The translations under genes were made by a program, and so were the position numbers. Of a DNA stretch of 6,646 nucleotides, positions 1 to 6,149 are shown one piece after another. The notes beneath the pieces are model-generated. The model was not told the origin of the DNA, made no database searches, and saw only the letters and a program-made list of their open reading frames with translations. Source of the DNA: Nitrososphaerota archaeon (GTDB taxonomy: Archaea; Thermoproteota; Nitrososphaeria; Nitrososphaerales; CADDZS01); contig JAPCJU010000068.1 in NCBI GenBank assembly GCA_027886795.1, positions 1 through 6,646 of the forward strand, given 5' to 3'. Each line of letters opens with the position of its first letter. The stretch's first letter is position 1.

Positions 1-441
1 ACGCCTGCAATCCCTCTCTTTTTTGCGTTGGATGAAGCTCTCAGGGTTGTCCTTGAGGAGGGCCTCGAAAGGAGATTCAAAAGACATGAAATCTGCGCCG
101 CCGCGTTCTATTCGGCCTTCAGCTCCCTTGGCCTCAAGGCCTTTGCAGAAGAAGAGTTCAAGTCCCGAACTGTGATCGGAATTAACTATCCTGCGGGCAT
201 TGACGACAAAAAGTTTAGGACGTTTCTCGAAACAAAGTTCGGCATCATGATCGCCGGGGGATTCGGAAAACTGAAGGGAAGTATGTTTCGGGTAGGATCG
301 ATGGGCGAAATTAATGAAACAATGTTGACTTTAACTGTCGATGCAATCGGTCAGTCGCTTAGGTACTTCGGTCATGATTGCGACACTTCAGCCGCCCTTT
401 CATCTATGTGGGAAACTTTGAAGTCTCTCTCGAACCCATAA
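1..441 (+). CDS. Class V PLP-dependent aminotransferase (serine-pyruvate/alanine-glyoxylate type), C-terminal part, 5' truncated by window
   Basis: The reading frame is open from base 1 to the TAA at 439-441, giving 146 residues. It begins TPAIPLFFALDEAL, so the gene starts upstream of the window and the TTG at 28 is not its start. The pattern is that of the small C-terminal domain of the SPT/AGT branch of class V aminotransferases: a TPA-hydrophobic-ALDEAL helix, then YPAGID followed by KFR, then a Gly-rich GIMIAGGFG loop, and FRVGSMG. The Arg of FRVG (codon 289-291) corresponds to the conserved Arg that binds the substrate carboxylate in this family. The PLP-binding Lys lies in the missing part. 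These enzymes move amino groups between Ala, Ser or Asp and a 2-oxo acid in the cytoplasm; the exact substrate cannot be told from this fragment. It ends 36 bp before the FKBP gene on the same strand. Confidence 0.88.
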   Translation, partial: TPAIPLFFALDEALRVVLEEGLERRFKRHEICAAAFYSAFSSLGLKAFAEEEFKSRTVIGINYPAGIDDKKFRTFLETKFGIMIAGGFGKLKGSMFRVGSMGEINETMLTLTVDAIGQSLRYFGHDCDTSAALSSMWETLKSLSNP

Positions 442-443
442 AG

Positions 444-458
444 ATTTTAACGATAAAT
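444..458 (+). promoter_or_regulatory. Possible TATA element for a leaderless FKBP transcript
   Basis: The 36-bp gap between the aminotransferase stop and the FKBP ATG contains the AT-rich stretch TTTTAACGATAAAT, centred about 27 bp upstream of the ATG at 478. That is the spacing expected if transcription starts at or next to the start codon. No Shine-Dalgarno sequence precedes the ATG, which fits a leaderless mRNA. The match to an archaeal TATA box is weak, and read-through from the upstream gene is an alternative. Confidence 0.3.
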
Positions 459-477
459 CGGAAAAGTAAATTTTGAA

Positions 478-1269
478 ATGACGCTAGAAAACGGAACTTT
501 GATTCTGGCTGACTATACTGCCAAGATCAAGGACACTGGACAAATCATCGATACAACTCGCAAGGAAGACGCTGAAAAATCTGGGGATGCTGACCCGACC
601 AGAACGTACGAGCCCAGATTAATTGCTGTAGGGGAGGGATGGGTTCTCAAGGGACTGGACGAAGCTCTTCAAAAGGCGGAACCGAATCAAACTTTGGATG
701 TAGAGCTGACACCTGACAAAGCATTTGGAGTTCGAGATGCAACCAAGGTCTCCAGGATCCCGATAAGAAAATTTGGAGAGAAGGCTTCCGAGCTTTCAGT
801 GGGTGCAGAAGTCGAAGTCGACAACAGGACTGGGATAATCAGGTCTTTGGAATCGGGGCGTGCAATGGTTGATTTTAACCACAAGTACGCTGGCAAGACG
901 CTTCTTTACAATCTGGAGATCAAAGAAAAGCTGGAGTCGCGAGACGGCCAAATTCAAGCACTGATTCACCGAAGATTGCCAGTTGAAAAAGAGAAGATAA
1001 AGTTCGAATCGGTTGGGGAAGATGAGGTAAGAATCACGATTCCTAGCGACTACTTCTTGCTCGAAGGTTTGCAAATTATCAAAAGAGGAATCAGCAACGA
1101 TCTATTCAAATTCATCAAACCGATCGCGAAAGTTTCCTTCATCGAGGAATACGAAAATCCAGCGAAGAAGAAGGAAGAGCCTCCAAAGGTAGAAGAAGCA
1201 TCAAAGAGTGAGATCAAAGAGGCCGCACCCGAGGCTGCTGAAGCGGTAACGAGCCCGGGGCCTCAATAG
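478..1269 (+). CDS. FKBP-type peptidyl-prolyl cis-trans isomerase, long archaeal (SlyD-like) form
   Basis: This 263-residue protein is predicted to catalyse cis-trans isomerisation of Xaa-Pro bonds and to act as a cytoplasmic folding chaperone. The FKBP half-domain spans about residues 5-87: a D-TGQIID-T strand, the extended loop typical of long archaeal FKBPs (about 28-47), VGEGWVLKGLDEAL (51-64) and a strand ending in the AFG motif (82-84). The inserted-flap (IF) chaperone domain follows at about 88-130, and the FKBP fold closes with DFNHKYAGKTL (132-142). A C-terminal domain (about 151-227) resembles the extra domain of long archaeal FKBPs. The last 36 residues are a Lys/Glu/Ala/Pro-rich, probably disordered tail. 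No signal peptide or membrane segment is visible. ATG at 478 is the only reasonable start. The stop lies 7 bp from that of the convergent glycerol-1-phosphate dehydrogenase gene. Confidence 0.92.
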   Translation: MTLENGTLILADYTAKIKDTGQIIDTTRKEDAEKSGDADPTRTYEPRLIAVGEGWVLKGLDEALQKAEPNQTLDVELTPDKAFGVRDATKVSRIPIRKFGEKASELSVGAEVEVDNRTGIIRSLESGRAMVDFNHKYAGKTLLYNLEIKEKLESRDGQIQALIHRRLPVEKEKIKFESVGEDEVRITIPSDYFLLEGLQIIKRGISNDLFKFIKPIAKVSFIEEYENPAKKKEEPPKVEEASKSEIKEAAPEAAEAVTSPGPQ

Positions 1270-1276
1270 AAACGAC

Positions 1277-2329
1277 TTAAGCGATTACGCCTACATCCTC
1301 GGCAAGCTTTCTGGCTGATTCCTCAGTCAGTTTCGCTTCCTCGAGGATAGTATACCTCTCTTTTCTGATAGATCTCGCCAGAACTAGGGCCTTCACTATT
1401 TCCTCAGAGGTCGCTCCTATCTCGCGAGCCGTCACGGGGCATCCAACGGTTTTGAGCGATTTTCTAATCTCCACGTAGTCCAAGTCGTGCAGTTTAGCCA
1501 TCATAATCGTTCCCATTCCGCATTTTTCCCCGTGCAGTCCTTTTCCCGGAGCCACAATGTCCATGGCGTGGCTAAACAAATGCTCTGAACCGCTGCATGG
1601 CCTGCTGCTTCCGGCAATACCGGCAGCAACGCCGGAGCTGATCAGAGCCTCGACGACAACGCTGATGCTTTCCGCGTTCGGAGATGAAATCTGGTCGGCG
1701 TCCTCCATGATCATGTTCGCAGAGAGCAACGCCAGATTAGCGGAGTATCTACCATAGTACTCCCCGGTCCTCACGTGGGATAGCTCCCAGTCCTTTACAG
1801 CAGTTTTTTTCGATATTAGATCCCCACAGCCGCTCACTAGTAGATTATGCGGCGCGCGGATGATTAGATCAGTATCAGCCACGATCGCAATTGGAGGCTT
1901 TGCTACGACTGAATAGGGCCGATCAAGACCCTTCACAGATCCGAAAGGACTGGAAATACCATCATGCGAAGCACTGGTCGGTACGCTGACAAAAGGAATT
2001 TTGGAATTGAAAGATGCCAGCTTCGCGATATCTATGGACTTTCCTCCTCCGACGCCGATAAGAAAATCAGAGCCGAGTTTCTTTGCCAGAATAGAGACTC
2101 GCTCAACTTCAGCAAAACTCGAGGGGCCGACGAGTTCCCAATTGGATAAGAAACCGCCGTTGGACATCGATGCGGAGAATGACCTGGAAAGAAGATCTCT
2201 CACGTGAGGTCCCGAAAGTAAAAGGGAATTCTTGCCAAGTTCCAGATCTCCAAGAATATCCCCTACCTGTCTCGTAATTCCGGAACCGACTACAACCCTT
2301 CTCGGAAGCTCCATAACATGTGCTGGCAT
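1277..2329 (-). CDS. egsA: sn-glycerol-1-phosphate dehydrogenase [NAD(P)+]
   Basis: This 350-residue enzyme reduces dihydroxyacetone phosphate to sn-glycerol-1-phosphate, the first committed step of the archaeal glycerol backbone with its characteristic stereochemistry. It belongs to the iron-dependent-alcohol-dehydrogenase/glycerol-dehydrogenase fold. Visible features are the N-terminal ELPRRVVVGSG strand, the dinucleotide-binding GVGGGKSIDIAK (92-103), the VPTSASHDGISSP loop (116-128), and the metal ligands D170 (in GCGDLI), H250 (in GSEHLFSH) and H266 (in GLHGEKCG). Length is normal for the family. Two in-frame ATGs compete as start: 2329 (MPAHVMELPR) and 2314 (MELPRRVVVG). Homologues usually begin close to the LPR strand, so the second is possible. 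It is the only lipid gene in the window. It is transcribed divergently from psmB, and its stop nearly abuts the FKBP stop. Confidence 0.94.
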   Translation of the reverse strand: MPAHVMELPRRVVVGSGITRQVGDILGDLELGKNSLLLSGPHVRDLLSRSFSASMSNGGFLSNWELVGPSSFAEVERVSILAKKLGSDFLIGVGGGKSIDIAKLASFNSKIPFVSVPTSASHDGISSPFGSVKGLDRPYSVVAKPPIAIVADTDLIIRAPHNLLVSGCGDLISKKTAVKDWELSHVRTGEYYGRYSANLALLSANMIMEDADQISSPNAESISVVVEALISSGVAAGIAGSSRPCSGSEHLFSHAMDIVAPGKGLHGEKCGMGTIMMAKLHDLDYVEIRKSLKTVGCPVTAREIGATSEEIVKALVLARSIRKERYTILEEAKLTEESARKLAEDVGVIA

Positions 2330-2360
2330 TTTCTCGGCTCTTGCGAAAAATTGAACGGTT

Positions 2361-2371
2361 TCTTAATTCGA
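2361..2371 (-). promoter_or_regulatory. Possible TATA element for egsA
   Basis: Read on the minus strand, this is CGAATTAAGAA, an AT-rich element centred about 37 bp upstream of the ATG at 2329. Transcription starting some 26 bp downstream would give a short leader of about 10 nt. The AT-rich block at 2381-2390 could also serve the minus strand with a leader near 30 nt. The assignment rests on spacing and composition only. Confidence 0.3.
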
Positions 2372-2374
2372 ACT

Positions 2375-2390
2375 CGGAAAGTTATTTAAA
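2375..2390 (+). promoter_or_regulatory. Probable BRE/TATA promoter of the psmB-fttA operon
   Basis: The sequence CGGAAAG followed by TTATTTAAA looks like a purine-rich BRE followed by an archaeal TATA box. It is the best such match in the 179-bp divergent gap. A start of transcription 22-27 bp downstream would fall near 2408-2413, giving psmB a leader of about 100 nt. No comparably AT-rich element sits 25-30 bp before the psmB start, which argues against a leaderless psmB mRNA. Confidence 0.5.
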
Positions 2391-2400
2391 GGCCGTTGCA

Positions 2401-2500
2401 CCCATGTGAAAATTGTCGGCTTTTCTGCGTGCTTTCCTGACTCAAATTGTGTTAGGTTGGTATTCAGACCTGAAGTAGCTTTCTTGAAAGCCGATATGGG
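2401..2500 (+). promoter_or_regulatory. Putative structured 5' leader of psmB with alternative pairings
   Basis: TCGGCTTT (2416-2423) is exactly complementary to AAAGCCGA (2487-2494), and the helix extends to about 11 pairs if two G-U pairs are allowed. CCCAT (2401-2405) can also pair with ATGGG (2496-2500). The same downstream strand can instead fold locally: GCTTT (2478-2482), loop CTTG, AAAGC (2487-2491). A small hairpin of up to six pairs, 2452-2457 with 2468-2473, lies inside. The near-repeats GCTTTCCTGA (2431-2440) and GCTTTCTTGA (2478-2487) give further pairing options. The long-range helix ends about 15 nt before the psmB start, so folding could affect initiation. No known riboswitch class was recognised; the structure is inferred from complementarity alone. 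Confidence 0.35.
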
Positions 2501-2508
2501 TTGATAAT

Positions 2509-3213
2509 TTGTCACAAAATGTGTTTCCACCAAATAAGGCTAGTAACGGGATCGTTGATCGAAGAAAAGAGGTAGATGCTCTAAAGTACCATGGAACGAC
2601 GACGGTCGCAATGACCTGCTCGGACGGCGTTGTCCTTTGCACAGATACGAGAGTCACTGCGGGATATTTGTACATCGCCCACCGCAGAGGTAAGAAAGTT
2701 CACAGGATCGATAATCATGTGGGAGTCACCATAGCCGGAACAGTCGCCGAAGCTCAGAGCATGATTGACACTTTGAAATATTATGCGAATCTGTACAAGC
2801 TTGAAAATGAAAAACCGATTCCCGTAAAATCTCTTGGACGAATATCGGCAAACATTTTCTTTGCAAATAGATATTATCCGTTCATAGCTGACTTTCTCAT
2901 CGGCGGATGGGATGATATCGATGGAAATGTTATCTACAGCGTCGACTTCTTCGGCGCCCTAACAAAGGAGGACGCAGTTTCAACGGGTAGCGGTTCTCCT
3001 GTTGCATATGGTATTATCGAGGATCAGTACAGAAAGGGAATGAGCGTCGAGCAGGTCATTCCAATAGCGATCCAGGCCGTAAACGCAGCGATCAAAAGAA
3101 ATGCTGGAACCGGTGACGGGTTTGATGTCGCGGTAATTACCAAGGAAAATGGGTACCAAGAACTATCAAAACAAGATAAAGAAAATCGTTTGATGGCGAT
3201 TACCGGCAAGTAG
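2509..3213 (+). CDS. psmB: Proteasome beta subunit (20S core, N-terminal threonine hydrolase)
   Basis: This 234-residue protein forms the inner rings of the 20S proteasome, which degrades unfolded or tagged cytoplasmic proteins. The propeptide should be cut at YHG-TTTVAM, exposing T30 as catalytic Thr1. D46 (in CTDTR) and K62 (in RRGKKV) match Asp17 and Lys33, and GSGS (160-163) carries the Ser129 equivalent. The region normally reading R-D-x-x-S is RNAGTG (197-202), so Asn198 replaces the usual Asp166 and Thr201 replaces Ser169. The start is TTG 2509; the only other option before T30 is GTG 2521, and the frame is closed by TGA at 2485-2487. The propeptide is therefore 25-29 residues, longer than the 8-residue Thermoplasma one. 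The stop is 6 bp before fttA, a pairing seen in other archaea. Whether this is the active or the less active paralogue in its genome cannot be told here. Confidence 0.95.
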   Translation: MSQNVFPPNKASNGIVDRRKEVDALKYHGTTTVAMTCSDGVVLCTDTRVTAGYLYIAHRRGKKVHRIDNHVGVTIAGTVAEAQSMIDTLKYYANLYKLENEKPIPVKSLGRISANIFFANRYYPFIADFLIGGWDDIDGNVIYSVDFFGALTKEDAVSTGSGSPVAYGIIEDQYRKGMSVEQVIPIAIQAVNAAIKRNAGTGDGFDVAVITKENGYQELSKQDKENRLMAITGK

Positions 3214-3219
3214 AAATTT

Positions 3220-5127
3220 GTGTTGACTGAACGGGACAACGTAATAGGAACTATCCTTAACCACATTCCAGCAACAGCTGAGATAACAAGGGTAGAGTAT
3301 GAAGGGCCGAGGATCGCCCTTTACTCCAAAAATCCAAAGTTTCTCCAGCAAAACAGCTACATCGTTTCTGACGTCGTAAACTTGGTGAAGCGAAGGCTTG
3401 TAGTTCGCACCGACAAGTCGATTCGGAAAGATGAGCAGGATGCTCAGCAGATCATCATGCAGAGCGTTCCCGCCGAGGCTGGAGTGGAGAACATTTTCTT
3501 TGACGGAGCTATCGGGGAGGCAATCCTCGAAGCGAAGAAGCCGCTTCAACTAACGGTAGAGAAAGGGTTCAACCCGATCGAACTAACCGACAAGACTGGG
3601 TGGAAAATTCGCATACGAAAGCTCCCCCACATTCCATGTCTCAGCATAAAGAATATCAACAACACTCTTAGTCAAAGCGTCAGCGAAAGAACAAAATTCT
3701 TCAAGGATGTTGGCGAGAATATTTTCAGGCCGAGACTAAGCGAAGAGTCTGAAGTAAGCATTCTGACCCTAGGCGCTTTTGAGGAAGTCGGTCGTTCGTC
3801 AATAATTGTCAGCACCTCTGAGAGCAAGCTCCTTCTTGATTGCGGCATTCATCCAGGTGCAAAGACTGCTTGGAACGCTTTTCCTCGGCTTGACTGGGCG
3901 AACATCGAGCTCGACCAGCTTGACGCGGTAATCATAAGTCACGCCCATTTGGACCATACTGGTTTTCTGCCTGCGCTTTTCAAGTACGGGTACGACGGCC
4001 CAGTTTACTGTACGGAGCCTACCCTTCCCGTTATGACTTTGCTTCAGGGGGACATGGTAAAGATTGGGGAGATGGAGGGCGGAAGACAGGTCTACAGCCA
4101 GCGAGATATACGCGAAGTAATCAAACATACGATAACAGTTCCGTACGGCCTCGTTACGGATGTCGCACCTGACGTTAAGCTCGTTTTCAACAACGCAGGT
4201 CACATCCTCGGATCTGCTACAGTCCACCTCCACGTAGGAGAGGGAGCTCACAATATCGTTTACACTGGCGATTACAAGTACGGAAAGACTCAGCTTTTGG
4301 AACCAGCATTCTGGAATTATCCACGGGTCGAGACATTAATCACGGAGTGCACCTATGGTTTGAAGGAAGACGTCATGCCTTCGAGGGACGATGTCGAGAA
4401 TAATTTCACGGGTCTTATCAACGACACGCTGAAGCAGGGCGGTAAAGTCCTGATTCCCATCCCTGCCGTCGGGAGGGCGCAAGAAATCATGCTTGTAATC
4501 GACCGTTACATGCGCGAGAAAAAGCTCGTAGAGGCGCCAGTCTTCATCGAGGGAATGATCTCGGAAGCGACCGCCATCCACATCGCATATCCCGAATATC
4601 TCTCGCGCGAGTTGAAGTACAAGATTTTGGAGGAGGATGCCAACCCGTTCAACTCGGAATTTTTCACCGTAGTAGAACATCCAAGCAACAGGGAGGAAGC
4701 TTTGAGAGAAGGCGGCGCCATAATCATGGCAACTTCTGGTATGCTAGAAGGTGGACCCGTGATAGAATACTTCTCCCAACTTGCCAGCTCTGATAAGAAT
4801 CGAGTGTTGTTTGTTTCCTATCAGGTGCAGGGGACCATGGGCAGGAGAGTCCTCGATGGATCTAGGCAGGTGAGCCTGTTAGGCGAAGGTGGCAAGATCA
4901 GAGTTATTGATGTCAACTGCCTGGTAAACAGAATTGAAGGATTCTCAGGACACAGTGATTATAATCAGATAATCAGATTCGTCCAAAAGCTCAGACCGAA
5001 ATTGCAGCAGATTTACGTGAACCACGGAGAAAGAAGAAAGTGCGAATCGATGGCTTACACCTTATCGAGAATGTTCAAGATTCCCGCGTTTCATCCGAGC
5101 GTCGAAGAAGCCATCAGGATTCGCTAG
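3220..5127 (+). CDS. fttA: aCPSF1 / FttA: KH-domain beta-CASP ribonuclease and transcription termination factor
   Basis: This is a 635-residue archaeal homologue of CPSF73. Family members cleave RNA 3' ends and terminate transcription at U-rich sites. The order is an N-terminal KH-like region (about 1-65), a second KH domain (about 70-145), a metallo-beta-lactamase domain and an inserted beta-CASP domain. Zinc and catalytic motifs are complete: HAHLDH (241-246), H328 in GHILGSA, D351 in YTGDYK, E376 in TECTYG (motif A), H578 in GFSGHSD (motif B) and H602 in VNHGE (motif C). PAVGRAQE (415-422) and ATSGMLEGGP (504-513) are further family signatures. In the second KH domain the usual GxxG loop after EAKKP reads LQLTVEKGF, so the motif is degenerate. 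The start is GTG 3220 or TTG 3223; the latter fits the local TTG-Ser/Thr habit. It is co-transcribed with psmB, and its 3' end overlaps sepF by 14 bp. Confidence 0.95.
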   Translation: MLTERDNVIGTILNHIPATAEITRVEYEGPRIALYSKNPKFLQQNSYIVSDVVNLVKRRLVVRTDKSIRKDEQDAQQIIMQSVPAEAGVENIFFDGAIGEAILEAKKPLQLTVEKGFNPIELTDKTGWKIRIRKLPHIPCLSIKNINNTLSQSVSERTKFFKDVGENIFRPRLSEESEVSILTLGAFEEVGRSSIIVSTSESKLLLDCGIHPGAKTAWNAFPRLDWANIELDQLDAVIISHAHLDHTGFLPALFKYGYDGPVYCTEPTLPVMTLLQGDMVKIGEMEGGRQVYSQRDIREVIKHTITVPYGLVTDVAPDVKLVFNNAGHILGSATVHLHVGEGAHNIVYTGDYKYGKTQLLEPAFWNYPRVETLITECTYGLKEDVMPSRDDVENNFTGLINDTLKQGGKVLIPIPAVGRAQEIMLVIDRYMREKKLVEAPVFIEGMISEATAIHIAYPEYLSRELKYKILEEDANPFNSEFFTVVEHPSNREEALREGGAIIMATSGMLEGGPVIEYFSQLASSDKNRVLFVSYQVQGTMGRRVLDGSRQVSLLGEGGKIRVIDVNCLVNRIEGFSGHSDYNQIIRFVQKLRPKLQQIYVNHGERRKCESMAYTLSRMFKIPAFHPSVEEAIRIR

Positions 5128-5461
5128 ATTTTTCGCCCCGCCAGATCTTTACTCCTGGCGGAGTGATCACGATCCTTTCGTCGCCGAGCCTTGCAATGTC
5201 GCCGCCGAAGGAAATTGTAAAGTCAGTTAGTTCTTCGATCGTCGACTTTAGATCTTCTATACTTTTTTGAGCGAGCGGCGTAATCTTCAAAATCACAATC
5301 GTATGATTTTTGACATCTTCCTTGATGTGAGATATTTCGTCAGAATTCTTCAGTGGGAAAGCTTTCAGCAAGATCTGCGGGGTCGGACTCACACTTTCGG
5401 CCGTGGCCTGCCCTCCACTGCCAGTGTTAGACAAATCCAGAAATCCCAGCTGAACAGTCAT
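5114..5461 (-). CDS. sepF: SepF-like cell division protein (DUF552 family)
   Basis: This 115-residue protein has the SepF fold: a core from about residue 30 (LLKAFPLKNSDEIS), a strand TIVILKITPL, a helix and the hallmark FGGDIARLGDERIVITPP near the C-terminus. SepF anchors FtsZ to the membrane in bacteria and in FtsZ-containing archaea. The first 10 residues (MTVQLGFLDL) hold several hydrophobic positions and could be the short membrane-targeting segment, followed by a Gly/Ser/Thr linker; the amphipathic character is weak. The ATG at 5461 is preceded on its strand by the purine-rich AGAGAG, a poor Shine-Dalgarno. The start is 37 bp downstream of the PUA protein gene on the same strand, so co-transcription is likely. 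The last codons overlap the 3' end of fttA on the opposite strand. Confidence 0.85.
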   Translation of the reverse strand: MTVQLGFLDLSNTGSGGQATAESVSPTPQILLKAFPLKNSDEISHIKEDVKNHTIVILKITPLAQKSIEDLKSTIEELTDFTISFGGDIARLGDERIVITPPGVKIWRGEKSSES

Positions 5462-5498
5462 TCAGTTTTCTCTCTTAAAACCGTTGTTGATATGTGCT

Positions 5499-6011
5499 TC
5501 AGGGAATCTCCTTCAGCATGTCCCAATACTTATCTCCGGCGTAGTGGAGATTGTTAATTACCGCGCCTTTTTTGGTAGCCTCCATATCCTGATTTGAGAT
5601 GGTAACATCTCCAACCGCAATCGACTTTCCGTACTTTTCCTCCTTGATCACCACAATATCCCCCGCACGAAACTCTCCCTCAATCTTGGTAATGCCGGGG
5701 CGCATGATGTTAGCCCCATTGACGACGAACTTTACCGCGCCGCTATCTACCGTAACTGCCGACCTAGAGGGAAGAATCCAGGCATCTTTGAGGAGAGGAA
5801 AGTAAATCATCTCAGTGTTTTTTTCATCCTTGCTCTTTTTCTTGCGACCGAGATAGATTTTTTCATTTTCGTCAAAGACGACAGCGATCGTAGGATCGTC
5901 GCCCTCCGCGATCTTCAAGTCTTTGGATTTTATCGGCGCGATGTTAGAAAACCGCGTCAAACTCTGCAAAAGCTCGTCGCGCGAACTTTTCGACATGTGG
6001 TAAATTCTCAA
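5499..6011 (-). CDS. PUA-domain RNA-binding protein, archaeal MCT-1/Tma20-like (pre-PUA + PUA)
   Basis: The C-terminal half (about residues 80-165) is a PUA RNA-binding domain: TVDSGAVKFVVNGANIMRPG, then GDIVVIKEEKYGKSIAVG and a terminal EATKKGAVINNLHY. The N-terminal half matches the pre-PUA domain of archaeal MCT-1-like proteins such as Thermoplasma TA1423, as I recall it. Eukaryotic relatives (MCTS1, Tma20, eIF2D) work in tRNA removal and re-initiation on the small ribosomal subunit; the archaeal role is not settled. Possible starts are TTG 6026, GTG 6023, TTG 6011 and ATG 5996. The conserved first strand (RIYHMSK, aligning with KHFISK) lies before the ATG, and a TATA-like TTATCGAAAATA is centred about 27 bp before TTG 6011, so I chose 6011 (170 residues). 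ATG 5996 would give MSKSS and fits the Ser-second-codon habit of this region. The gene heads a likely two-gene unit with sepF. Confidence 0.83.
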   Translation of the reverse strand: MRIYHMSKSSRDELLQSLTRFSNIAPIKSKDLKIAEGDDPTIAVVFDENEKIYLGRKKKSKDEKNTEMIYFPLLKDAWILPSRSAVTVDSGAVKFVVNGANIMRPGITKIEGEFRAGDIVVIKEEKYGKSIAVGDVTISNQDMEATKKGAVINNLHYAGDKYWDMLKEIP

Positions 6012-6026
6012 AGTATCGAACACCAA

Positions 6027-6149
6027 GATCTATTTTCGATAAAGATGGATCGGTTCGGAAACAAATAACGCTTAATAAGACTTGATCGAAAACAATGGGC
6101 AACTTCTGAGAATCGAGTTATCTCGGATCAAATTTGGGGTTGAGTTTTT
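6027..6149. promoter_or_regulatory. Divergent promoter region between the PUA-sepF and Lsm-eL37 units
   Basis: This 123-bp gap separates genes pointing outward. CTTAATAAG (6071-6079) is a near-palindromic AT-rich element that could act as a TATA box on either strand, giving leaders of about 25 nt to the minus-strand PUA gene and about 50 nt to the Lsm gene. A second element for the minus strand lies at about 6032-6043 (TTATCGAAAATA when read 5'->3'). The right end is a run of seven T bases (6145-6151) that enters the Lsm start codon. No RNA gene or repeat was seen. Promoter assignments are by composition and spacing only. Confidence 0.35.

Noticed and set aside
28..30. TTG at 28 as the start of the first gene
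   Set aside because: The frame is open and family-like (TPAIPLFFA) back to base 1, so the gene continues upstream of the window.
1252..1266. GAGCCCGGGGCCTC as a terminator hairpin between FKBP and egsA
   Set aside because: It is not a proper inverted repeat over its whole length, is not followed by a T-tract on either strand, and is coding sequence.
1557..2207. Plus-strand open frames within egsA
   Set aside because: They are antisense to a complete, motif-rich egsA and have no recognisable features.
2397..2500. A tRNA or C/D-box RNA in the psmB leader
   Set aside because: GGTTGGTATTC only loosely resembles a T-arm, there is no cloverleaf, and although CTGA occurs there is no good C box at the proper spacing.
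3166..4727. Several minus-strand open frames of 73-150 codons inside psmB/fttA
   Set aside because: They lie antisense to long, strongly conserved coding sequence, have no recognisable domain and look like shadows of codon usage.
5040..5557. Plus-strand open frames across the fttA end and sepF
   Set aside because: They have no family resemblance and overlap sepF antisense, which has clear SepF motifs.
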